Shown: positions 20,122 to 29,171 of the stretch, in pieces | How positions within the stretch are numbered: position 1 is the first letter of the stretch | Layout of the letters: each line of letters starts with the position of its first letter | Origin: Modestobacter versicolor | Lineage (GTDB): Bacteria; Actinomycetota; Actinomycetes; Mycobacteriales; Geodermatophilaceae | Reading direction: 5' to 3' | Assembly (NCBI RefSeq): GCF_014195485.1 | Contig: NZ_JACIBU010000001.1 | Location: 2,542,001 to 2,606,000 of the forward strand | DNA: 64,000 bases | Program-made: the position numbers and the translations under genes | Notes under the pieces: generated by a model | What the model was told of the DNA's origin: nothing | Seen by the model: the letters and a program-made list of their open reading frames with translations, nothing else | Database searches by the model: none

Positions 20122-21315
20122 GTGGACGCTACTGCGCCGGCCACCCCGCCCGCATCGATCGCCGGTTCCGCCGCCGAGGAGATCCGGCTCGAGGGCGTCA
20201 GCAAGGTCTACCCTGACGGCACGACCGCCGTCCGCGAGCTGGACCTGACCTTCGCCGCCGGCGAGCTCACCGTGCTGGTCGGGCCGTCGGGCTGCGGCAA
20301 GACGACGACGATGAAGATGATCAACCGGATCATCGAGCCGACCACCGGCCGGATCCTGCTGGGCGCCGACGACGTGACCCGGGTGGACCCGGTGCAGCTG
20401 CGCCGGCGGATCGGCTACGTCATCCAGAGCGTCGGGCTCTTCCCGCACCAGACGGTCCGCCGCAACGTCGCCACCGTCCCCCGGCTGCTGGGCTGGGACA
20501 AGGCCCGCACCCGCGACCGGGTCGAGGAGCTGCTCGAGCTGGTGGGCCTCGACCCGGCGACGTTCGGTGACCGGTACCCGCACCAGCTCTCCGGCGGGCA
20601 GCGGCAGCGGGCCGGCGTGGCGCGGGCGCTGGCCGCCGACCCCCCGGTGCTGCTGATGGACGAGCCGTTCTCCGCCGTCGACCCGATCGTCCGCGAGCGG
20701 CTGCAGTCGGAGTTCCTCCGGCTGCAGGAGACCGTCCGCAAGACGATCGTCTTCGTCACCCACGACATCGAGGAGGCCGTGCGGCTCGGCGACCGGATCG
20801 CGGTGATGAGCCAGGGCGGCACCGTGGAGCAGTTCGCCCCGCCGGCCGAGCTGCTGGGCGCGCCGGCCACCCCGTTCGTGGCGGACTTCGTCGGGGCCGA
20901 TCGCGGGCTCAAGCGGCTGGCGGTGACCGGCATCGACCTGGCCGACCTGGAGCAGCCGCCGGTCGTGCACGTCGACGACAGCCTGGCCGACGCCCGGGCC
21001 GCGCTGGAGCGCGTCGGCGCGCGCTGGGCCGTCGTGCTGGACGACCAGCAGCGGCTCAACGGCTGGATCTCGGCCGAGCGGGCCGTGGGTGCCGGCACCG
21101 TCCGCCAGGCCGGCAAGCGGATGGAGGCGTGGGTGCCGATCGACGCGACGCTGAAGACGGCGTTCGCGACGATGCTGCAGCTGGAGGCCGGCTGGGTCGC
21201 GGTGCTGGACGGCGACCGGTTCTGCGGTGTGCTCACCCCCGAGTCGCTGCACGCCGCCCTGCGCCGCTCGGTCGAGGGCTCGGTGCCGGAGGTCGCGGGC
21301 GCGGCGCTGATCTAG
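20122..21315 (+). CDS. ABC transporter ATP-binding protein, glycine betaine/proline type with CBS region
   Basis: This is the 397-residue energising subunit of the osmoprotectant transporter. Walker A is GPSGCGKTT, the Q-loop VIQSVGLFPHQTV, the signature LSGGQRQR, and Walker B VLLMDEPFSAVDP with the H-loop VFVTHDIEEA. Residues about 270-390 form a degenerate CBS pair (VVHVDDSLADARAAL and WVPIDATLKTAFATML). CBS domains in OpuA-type ATPases sense ionic strength. The GTG at 20122 follows AGGAAGG. It is transcribed away from the permeases. Its TAG stop shares the palindrome CTAG with the stop of the facing DUF3180 gene. Confidence 0.94.
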   Translation: MDATAPATPPASIAGSAAEEIRLEGVSKVYPDGTTAVRELDLTFAAGELTVLVGPSGCGKTTTMKMINRIIEPTTGRILLGADDVTRVDPVQLRRRIGYVIQSVGLFPHQTVRRNVATVPRLLGWDKARTRDRVEELLELVGLDPATFGDRYPHQLSGGQRQRAGVARALAADPPVLLMDEPFSAVDPIVRERLQSEFLRLQETVRKTIVFVTHDIEEAVRLGDRIAVMSQGGTVEQFAPPAELLGAPATPFVADFVGADRGLKRLAVTGIDLADLEQPPVVHVDDSLADARAALERVGARWAVVLDDQQRLNGWISAERAVGAGTVRQAGKRMEAWVPIDATLKTAFATMLQLEAGWVAVLDGDRFCGVLTPESLHAALRRSVEGSVPEVAGAALI

Positions 21316-21818
21316 CCGGCGGGCGGCTGGTCCTCGTCCTCCTCGGCACCCGGCGGGACCTTGCCCACGTGCTCCAGCCACAGCGCCGCGGCGACCAGCC
21401 CGGCGGCCAGCAGCACGCCGAGCGCGCCGGTCAGGGTGTCCCCCGACGCGGCGGCGAGCCGGCCGACGGCCGGTGCGGTGTGCAGCAGCAGCCCGGCCCA
21501 CGCCCCGGCGAACACCGCCCCGACCCAGGCGCTGGCCTGGGCGAGCACGACCACCCGGGCGACCAGCATCGGCTCGACGGGGCGGGCGGCGGTCGCGGGC
21601 GTGCGCCCCGGCCCCGGCCGGCCCTCCCGCTGGGCGCTCAGCCGGGCGCGCAGCGTGCGGGCGCCCAGCGCCTCGGCGACCGCCAGCACGCCCAGCGGCA
21701 CCGGCAGCCACCAGTCGAGTGCCGGCAGCGAGCCGTAGGCCGACCGGACCACCAGCCAGGTCGCGAACGCGACCGCCACGGCCAGCGCGACCAGCTCGGT
21801 GCGGCGCACCGGCCTCAT
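21312..21818 (-). CDS. DUF3180 membrane protein
   Basis: A 168-residue integral membrane protein of unknown function found at the end of the folate operon in actinobacteria (Rv3605c in M. tuberculosis). Four hydrophobic segments are visible: ELVALAVAVAFATWLVV, LPVPLGVLAVAEAL-like, ARVVVLAQASAWVGAVFAG, and TGALGVLLAAGLVAAALWL. An Arg-rich loop lies between helices 2 and 3, and the tail is acidic. The ATG at 21818 overlaps the folK stop (ATGA). Its job in folate synthesis, if any, is unknown; co-transcription is certain enough to suspect a link. Confidence 0.88.
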   Translation of the reverse strand: MRPVRRTELVALAVAVAFATWLVVRSAYGSLPALDWWLPVPLGVLAVAEALGARTLRARLSAQREGRPGPGRTPATAARPVEPMLVARVVVLAQASAWVGAVFAGAWAGLLLHTAPAVGRLAAASGDTLTGALGVLLAAGLVAAALWLEHVGKVPPGAEEDEDQPPAG

Positions 21819-22318
21819 GCCAGCTGCTCCCAGCGGACCACGCCGGCGACGTCCTCGGCGGGCAGCGCGGCGACCAGGTCGGCGATGCGGCCGTGGCCGG
21901 GCAGCGTGGCGGTCGGGTCCAGCGCCAGCCACGGGACGAGCACGAACGCCCGCTCGTGCGCCCGCGGGTGCGGCAGCGTGAGCCCCGGGTCCTCGGAGGT
22001 CACCGGGGTCCCGTCGTCGGCGGTCACCGTGACGACGTCGACGTCCAGCGTGCGGGCACCCCAGCGCACCTCGCGGGTGCGGCCGGCCGCCTCCTCCAGC
22101 TCGTGCGCCAGCGCCAGCCAGCCGGCGGCGTCCCGGTCGCCGCGGACGACGGCGATCGCGTTGAGGAAGGGCGGCTGCTCGACCGGCCCCCAGGGCGGCG
22201 TCTCGTAGAGCATCGACCGGGCCACGAGCCCGTGCTCCTTGAGCGCGACCAGGGCGGCGCGCAGCGTGCCGGCCCGGTCGCCCAGGTTCCCGCCGAGGGA
22301 CAGGACGGCCCTGGTCAT
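21815..22318 (-). CDS. folK: 2-amino-4-hydroxy-6-hydroxymethyldihydropteridine diphosphokinase
   Basis: FolK transfers pyrophosphate from ATP to hydroxymethyl-dihydropterin to make the substrate of FolP. The 167-residue product shows LSLGGNLGDR at the start, YETPPWGPVEQPPFLNAI, and RWGARTLDVDVV with the magnesium-binding Asp pair. LPHPRAHERAFVLVPW follows. Both ends overlap neighbours by ATGA. Length and motifs are normal. Confidence 0.96.
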   Translation of the reverse strand: MTRAVLSLGGNLGDRAGTLRAALVALKEHGLVARSMLYETPPWGPVEQPPFLNAIAVVRGDRDAAGWLALAHELEEAAGRTREVRWGARTLDVDVVTVTADDGTPVTSEDPGLTLPHPRAHERAFVLVPWLALDPTATLPGHGRIADLVAALPAEDVAGVVRWEQLA

Positions 22319-22677
22319 GCCCGGGTGCGCCGGATGGCGACCGTGACGTCGTCGGCCGGGACACCCAGGTCGACCTCGGGCTTGTGCACGGTGATCTCCA
22401 CGGCGTCGACCACCGGGTAGGCCAGGCAGCAGTCGGCCAGCCGCTGGGCCAGCGTCTCCAGCAGGTCGACCGGCTCGCCCACCAGGACCGCGTGCAGCTG
22501 CTGGGCGAGCTCGCCGTAGTGGACGGTCTTGGTCAGGTCGTCGGTCGCGGCGGCCGGGGCGGTGTCCAGCTCCAGCACGGCGTCGACCCGGAAGGTCTGC
22601 CCGTGCTCGCGCTCGGGCGGGTAGACGCCGTGGTAGCCGTGGCCGGTCAGGCCGTGGACGGTGATCCGGTCAGGCAC
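22315..22677 (-). CDS. folB: Dihydroneopterin aldolase
   Basis: FolB cleaves dihydroneopterin to hydroxymethyl-dihydropterin and glycolaldehyde. The 120-residue product shows the conserved GYHGVYPPEREHGQTF (with the catalytic-site Glu), TVHYGEL, ETLAQRLADCCL and VEITVHKPE containing the catalytic Lys. The GTG start at 22677 lies 8 bases inside the end of folP, so translation is coupled. The protein normally forms octamers in the cytosol. Confidence 0.96.
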   Translation of the reverse strand: MPDRITVHGLTGHGYHGVYPPEREHGQTFRVDAVLELDTAPAAATDDLTKTVHYGELAQQLHAVLVGEPVDLLETLAQRLADCCLAYPVVDAVEITVHKPEVDLGVPADDVTVAIRRTRA

Positions 22678-23536
22678 GGGCCCCTCCTCGGGCGGCGTCG
22701 ACGGCCGCCAGCGTCGCGATCGCGTCCAGCGACTGCACCGGGTCGTGCACCCGCACGCCCCAGGCGCCGGCCTGCGCGGCCAGCACCGAGATCGCCACGG
22801 TGGCCGCCTCCCGGCCCTCGACCGGCCGCACCGCGCCGTCGGGACCGGCCAGCAGCCGGCCCAGGAACGTCTTGCGGGAGGCCCCGACCAGCACCGGCAG
22901 CCCGAGGGCGACCAGCCGGTCGAGCCCGGCCAGCAGCGCCCAGTTGTGCTCGGCGTTCTTGGCGAACCCCAGCCCCGGGTCCAGCACCAGCTGCGCGGGG
23001 TCGACGCCGGCCGCCACGACGTCCTCGACCCGGGCGGTCAGCTCGGCGCCGACCTCGGTGACCACGTCGCCGTAGCGGGCGGCGGCGTACATCTCCCGGC
23101 TGTGGCCCCGCCAGTGCATGAGCACCCAGGGCACCCCGGCGTCGGCGACCAGGCGGGCCATCCCTTCGTCGGCCAGGCCCCCGCTCACGTCGTTGACCAG
23201 CGAGGCGCCGGCCTCCAGCGCGGCGGCGGCGACCTCGGCCCGGGTGGTGTCGACGCTGACCCGGACGCCCTCGGCGGCCAGGTCGCGCACCACGGGCACC
23301 ACCCGGTCGCGCTCCTCGGCGGCGTCGACCCGGTCGGCGCCGGGCCGGGTGGACTCCCCGCCGACGTCGACGTAGTCCGCGCCCGCGGCGTGCATCTCCA
23401 GCCCGTGGGCGATGGCGGCGTCCCGGTCGGCGAACGTGCCGCCGTCGGAGAACGAGTCCGGCGTGACGTTGAGGACGCCCATCACCAGGCAGCGCCCCGT
23501 CCGCGGCAGCAGGGGGGTGCTCGGGCCGGCGGTCAC
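22670..23536 (-). CDS. folP: Dihydropteroate synthase
   Basis: FolP condenses p-aminobenzoate with pterin pyrophosphate and is the sulfonamide target. The 288-residue TIM barrel shows [58 protein letters not shown] and [11 protein letters not shown], the whole set of substrate loops. The GTG at 23536 overlaps the folE stop (GTGA). Nothing suggests a second, non-catalytic FolP copy here. Confidence 0.97.
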   Translation of the reverse strand: MTAGPSTPLLPRTGRCLVMGVLNVTPDSFSDGGTFADRDAAIAHGLEMHAAGADYVDVGGESTRPGADRVDAAEERDRVVPVVRDLAAEGVRVSVDTTRAEVAAAALEAGASLVNDVSGGLADEGMARLVADAGVPWVLMHWRGHSREMYAAARYGDVVTEVGAELTARVEDVVAAGVDPAQLVLDPGLGFAKNAEHNWALLAGLDRLVALGLPVLVGASRKTFLGRLLAGPDGAVRPVEGREAATVAISVLAAQAGAWGVRVHDPVQSLDAIATLAAVDAARGGARA

Positions 23537-24191
23537 CGACCCAGGATGAGGCTCATCGCCTCGCTGCGGGTCGCGGCGCTGTCGCGGAAGATGCCGCGCA
23601 CCGCGGAGGTGACCGTGGTCGCCCCGGGCTTGCGGATGCCGCGCATCGCCATGCAGAGGTGCTCGGCCTGGACCACGACGATGACGCCCTGCGGCTTGAG
23701 CACCTCGTAGAGGGCGTCGGCGACCTGCCGGGTCAGCCGCTCCTGCACCTGCGGCCGGCGGGCGTAGACCTCGACGAGGCGGGCCAGCTTGGACAGGCCG
23801 GTGACCCGCCCGTCCGTGCCGGGGATGTACCCGACGTGCGCGACCCCGTGGAAGGGCACCAGGTGGTGCTCGCAGGTCGAGTACATCGGTATGTCCTTGA
23901 CCAGCACCAGCTCGTCGTGGTCCTCGTCGAACGTCGTCGCCAGGACCTCGTAGGGGTCCTGGGCGAGCCCGGCGAACATCTCCGCGTAGGCCCGGCCGAC
24001 CCGGGCCGGGGTGTCGGTCAGCCCGGGCCGGTCCGGGTCCTCGCCGATGGCGGCGAGCAGCTCCCGGACGGCGGCCTCGATCCGGCCGGTGTCGACCCGC
24101 CCCTCGGGCAGGTCGGCCACCGGGTCACCGGTGCGGGGGTCCTGGCCGACGCCGTCGACGGCGGGGACGGCGTCGCCTGGGGCGGCGCCGC

Positions 24192-24195
<4 letters not shown>
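23533..24195 (-). CDS. folE: GTP cyclohydrolase I (FolE type IA)
   Basis: FolE converts GTP to dihydroneopterin triphosphate, the entry to folate synthesis. The 220-residue product has an unconserved Asp/Gly-rich first 25 residues. The family core follows: [11 protein letters not shown] with zinc-binding Cys and the catalytic His pair, [29 protein letters not shown], and [11 protein letters not shown]-like [17 protein letters not shown] with the third zinc ligand. The GTG at 24195 overlaps the ftsH stop as GTGA; longer frames upstream are antisense-like and unconserved. Confidence 0.96.
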
Positions 24196-26201
<2,006 letters not shown>

Positions 26202-26317
26202 ACACCGTTGCCGGGCCACCGGGGACGCCCGGACTGCCCGTCGACCCTCCTGATCGTCGCAGGACGCCGCGCACGAACCTGGGGGGCACCCCGCCGCGGG
26301 GCGACGTCGTTGGCACG

Positions 26318-26323
26318 AAGGTA
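26318..26323 (-). promoter_or_regulatory. Putative -10 of the ftsH-fol operon
   Basis: TGTACCTT on the minus strand gives an extended -10 (TGn-TACCTT) about 117 bases before the ftsH ATG, inside the 155-bp gap after hpt. The long leader includes an AGGAGGG not followed by a start codon. Confidence 0.35.
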
Positions 26324-26356
26324 CACCGGGGGACCTGTGCGCCCGGTCTCCTCGCG

Positions 26357-26956
26357 CTAGGAGCTGTAGACCTCGGGCTTGAGGGTCGCGATGTAGGGCA
26401 GGTCGCGGTAGCGCTCGGCGTAGTCCAGGCCGTAGCCGACGACGAACTCGTTGGGGATGTCGAACCCGACGTAGCGGACCGGCACCTCGACCTTCACCGC
26501 GTCGGGCTTGCGCAGCAGGGTGCACACCTCGAGGGACGCCGGCCGGCGGCTGCCCAGGTTCTTCAGCAGCCAGGACAGCGTCAGCCCGGAGTCGATGATG
26601 TCCTCGAGCACCAGCACGTGCTTGTCGGCGATGTCCCGGTCCAGGTCCTTGAGGATCCGGACGACCCCGGACGAGCTGGTCGCGCTCCCGTAGGAGGAGA
26701 CGGCCATGAACTCCATCTGGGTGGGCAGCTGCAGCGCCCGCGCGAAGTCGGACATGAACAGCACCGCGCCCTTGAGCACGCCGACGAGCAGCACCTCGCG
26801 GCCGGCGTAGTCCACGGCGATCTGCTCGGCGAGCTCGGCGATCTTGCCCTGGATCTGCTCCTCGGACAGCAGCACGTGGTCGATGTCCGGGCCGTAGCCG
26901 TGGTCGGGGCCCAACGGCCCGGGTGCCTGCGCTCCAGGGGTGGCGGGCTCACTCAC
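26357..26956 (-). CDS. hpt: Hypoxanthine phosphoribosyltransferase
   Basis: Hpt salvages hypoxanthine and guanine to IMP and GMP using PRPP. The 199-residue product has a short Pro/Gly-rich start, then [18 protein letters not shown], the flexible-loop region [11 protein letters not shown], and the PRPP motif [14 protein letters not shown]. The C-terminal base-binding [20 protein letters not shown] follows. The GTG at 26956 (VSEPAT) is 5 bases after the tilS stop, with GAGGAG 11 bases upstream. The tilS-hpt-ftsH order is conserved across Gram-positive bacteria. Confidence 0.95.
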   Translation of the reverse strand: MSEPATPGAQAPGPLGPDHGYGPDIDHVLLSEEQIQGKIAELAEQIAVDYAGREVLLVGVLKGAVLFMSDFARALQLPTQMEFMAVSSYGSATSSSGVVRILKDLDRDIADKHVLVLEDIIDSGLTLSWLLKNLGSRRPASLEVCTLLRKPDAVKVEVPVRYVGFDIPNEFVVGYGLDYAERYRDLPYIATLKPEVYSS

Positions 26957-26961
26957 GCTGG

Positions 26962-27966
26962 TCAGGGCTCCTCGCGGGGATCGACGTCTGCTGGTGCAGC
27001 GGCACGGGGGCCGCGCTGCACCGTCAGCCTGCCAGACGCCCGGACCACCCCCGTACCGCCGGGTAGGTCTGCCCGGCCCTGCCCCCTCCAGCGGGTGAGG
27101 AGCGCGTCGACCGCGGCCAGGTGCACGGCCTGCAGGTCGGGCACGCCGGCCCGCAGCAGCCAACCGCGCAGCACCCGGCGGCGCAGCGCGGCGGGCAGCT
27201 CGGCGAGCGGACCGGCGGGCAGGCCGCCGTCCGGGCCGAGCAGCGCACCGAGCTCGTGCGCGGCGAGGGAGTCCAGGGCATCGAGGTCCTCGCGGAGCAG
27301 CGCCGCGGTGCGGGCCAGCGCCGGGGCCACACCGCCGCCGAGGACCTCCTCTAGCAGCGGCAGCGCCTCGCGGCGCAGCCGGACCCGGGTGTAGGCCGGG
27401 TCGGTGTTCCAGGGGTCGTCCCAGACCGGCAGCTCCTGGGCCGCGCAGGCCTGGCGGGTGATCTCCCGGCGCACCCCGAGCAGCGGCCGCCAGAACGGCG
27501 GGCGCAGCTCGACCATGCCGGCCACCGAGCGGGGCCCCGAGCCGCGGGCCAGGCCGAGCAGCACGGTCTCGGCCTGGTCGTCGAGGGTGTGCCCCAGCGC
27601 GACGGTGCCGCCGTGCGCGGCCGCCGCGGCGCGCAGCGCCGTCACCCGGGCGTCCCGGGCGGCCCCCTCGGGCCCTCCGGCCGCGCCCACCGTGACCGGG
27701 ACGACGAGCACCGGGTCCAGCCGCAGCGACCGGAGCAGCGCGGCGGTGTGCTGTGCCTGCTCGGCCGACCCGGGCTGCAGGCCGTGGTCGACGGTGACCG
27801 CACCGACCCGGCGGCCGGCGCGCGGCGCCTCGAAGGCCAGCGCCGCGGCCAGCGCGAGGGAGTCGGCGCCGCCGCTGCAGGCCACCAGCACCGGTCCGGT
27901 CGCCGCGGTCAGCCCGGGGCGCACCGCGGCGCGCACCGCGGCGACGGCGGGGTGGGGACCGGCCAT
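26962..27966 (-). CDS. tilS: tRNA(Ile)-lysidine synthetase
   Basis: TilS converts C34 of the tRNA-Ile CAU anticodon to lysidine so that it reads AUA. The 334-residue product has the PP-loop ATP motif [20 protein letters not shown], and [22 protein letters not shown]. An Ala/Leu-rich helical C-terminal domain follows, shorter than in E. coli, as usual in actinobacteria. The ATG at 27966 is taken. It is followed at 5 bases by hpt and preceded at 22 bases by the DUF2342 gene, so the three are one transcript. Confidence 0.95.
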   Translation of the reverse strand: MAGPHPAVAAVRAAVRPGLTAATGPVLVACSGGADSLALAAALAFEAPRAGRRVGAVTVDHGLQPGSAEQAQHTAALLRSLRLDPVLVVPVTVGAAGGPEGAARDARVTALRAAAAAHGGTVALGHTLDDQAETVLLGLARGSGPRSVAGMVELRPPFWRPLLGVRREITRQACAAQELPVWDDPWNTDPAYTRVRLRREALPLLEEVLGGGVAPALARTAALLREDLDALDSLAAHELGALLGPDGGLPAGPLAELPAALRRRVLRGWLLRAGVPDLQAVHLAAVDALLTRWRGQGRADLPGGTGVVRASGRLTVQRGPRAAAPADVDPREEP

Positions 27967-27988
27967 GGCCTCGGGGGTGCCGCCCTGC

Positions 27989-29083
27989 TCAGGCCGGGAT
28001 CGCCGGCCGGGTGCCCAGCACGCGCTCCACCCAGCGGGCGGGCTCGGTGAGCTCCTCCTTGAGCGGCAGGGTGTGCGGGCCGGTCCACACCTGGTTGAAC
28101 CCCTCCATGCCGACCAGCTCGACCACGCCGGCGACGAACACCCGGCCGTCGGCGTACTGCTGCATCTTCTGCTCGAGGCCCAGCAGCCGGCGCAGCACCC
28201 GGTCGATCGGGCCGCGGCCCTTGCGCCGCTGGGCGAAGCGCTTGCGCAGCGTGCGCACCGACGGGACGACGTCCGGGCCGACGCCGTCCATCACGTACTC
28301 GGCGTGCCCCTCGACCAGGCTCATCACCGCGGTCACCCGGTCCAGCGCGGCGCGCTGCCCCGGGTCCTTGATCAGCGCCATCAGGCCCTGCGGGGTGTCG
28401 TCGTCGGCGACGCCGCCCCGGACGGCGTCGGTGAGGCTGCGCAGCACGTCGGTGAGCCGCTCGCGGAGCACGTCGGGGGTGAGGTCGGTGGCCTGGGCGA
28501 AGGAGCTGACCTGCTCCTCCAGGTAGCCGCGCAGCCACGGGACGGCGGTGAACTGCAGCTGGTGGGTGACCTCGTGCAGGCAGACCCACAGCCGGAAGTC
28601 GGTGGGGTCGACGCCCAGCCGGCGCTCGGTCTCCACGATGTTGGGCGCGACCAGCAGCAGCCGGCCGCCGGTGCCGAACACCTCGTACTGGCCCAGCACC
28701 CGGGTGCACAGGAACGCCAGCACGCCGCCGGCCTGCACGCCGGTCGCCCGCGAGCCGATCGCGGTGGCGACCGGGCCCGGCGCCTTGCCCTGGGCCGCCT
28801 GCAGCGCGTCGGCCAGCGGGTCCAGCAGCGCCGCCATCCCGGCGGTGTTGGCGTCGACCCAGCCGGGCCGGTCGACGACGGCGACGGTGGGCTCGGGACC
28901 GCCCGGCACCGGGTGCAGCCCGGTCAGCTCCTCCACGTGGGCGACGGCGGTCGCGGCGGCGCGGTGCAGCTCCTCGACGACGGCGGCGGCCTCCTCGCGG
29001 GAGGTGTCCGGCCCGGGCTTGACCAGCCGGCGGGCGGTGCGGCCGGCGAGGTCCCAGTCGACGAGGGACGAGGGGCGGCTCAT
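27989..29083 (-). CDS. DUF2342 zinc-dependent metalloprotease-like protein
   Basis: A 364-residue protein of the DUF2342 family (Rv3626c in M. tuberculosis), sometimes annotated as coenzyme F420 biosynthesis-associated, although its function is unproven. It shows a gluzincin-like active site: CLHEVTHQLQF with HExxH (about residue 165) and a downstream EGHAEYVMDGVG with a candidate third ligand. Flanking segments VAPNIVETERRL and GRVFVAGVVELVGMEGFNQVW are family-typical. No signal peptide is present, so it is cytosolic. The ATG at 29083 follows GTGAGGCG. Confidence 0.9.
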   Translation of the reverse strand: MSRPSSLVDWDLAGRTARRLVKPGPDTSREEAAAVVEELHRAAATAVAHVEELTGLHPVPGGPEPTVAVVDRPGWVDANTAGMAALLDPLADALQAAQGKAPGPVATAIGSRATGVQAGGVLAFLCTRVLGQYEVFGTGGRLLLVAPNIVETERRLGVDPTDFRLWVCLHEVTHQLQFTAVPWLRGYLEEQVSSFAQATDLTPDVLRERLTDVLRSLTDAVRGGVADDDTPQGLMALIKDPGQRAALDRVTAVMSLVEGHAEYVMDGVGPDVVPSVRTLRKRFAQRRKGRGPIDRVLRRLLGLEQKMQQYADGRVFVAGVVELVGMEGFNQVWTGPHTLPLKEELTEPARWVERVLGTRPAIPA

Positions 29084-29092
29084 CGCCTCACC

Positions 29093-29171
29093 GTACGCGC
29101 GGGAGGACCACCCTTCCCCCCACACCTCGCAAGCTCGGCGCGGGCCCCTGGAGGGTGGCCATGCCAGCGGC
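29093..29171 (+). repeat. Dispersed intergenic inverted repeat, copy 3 (diverged)
   Basis: Blocks CCACCCTTCCCCCCACA, CCTCGCAAGCTCGGCGCGGG, and CCCCTGGAGGGTGGCCATGCC align to copy 2 with several substitutions. The arms CCACCCTnC and GGAGGGTGG still pair, so the hairpin is kept by compensating change relative to other copies. It occupies the gap between dacB's end and the DUF2342 start. Confidence 0.65.
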
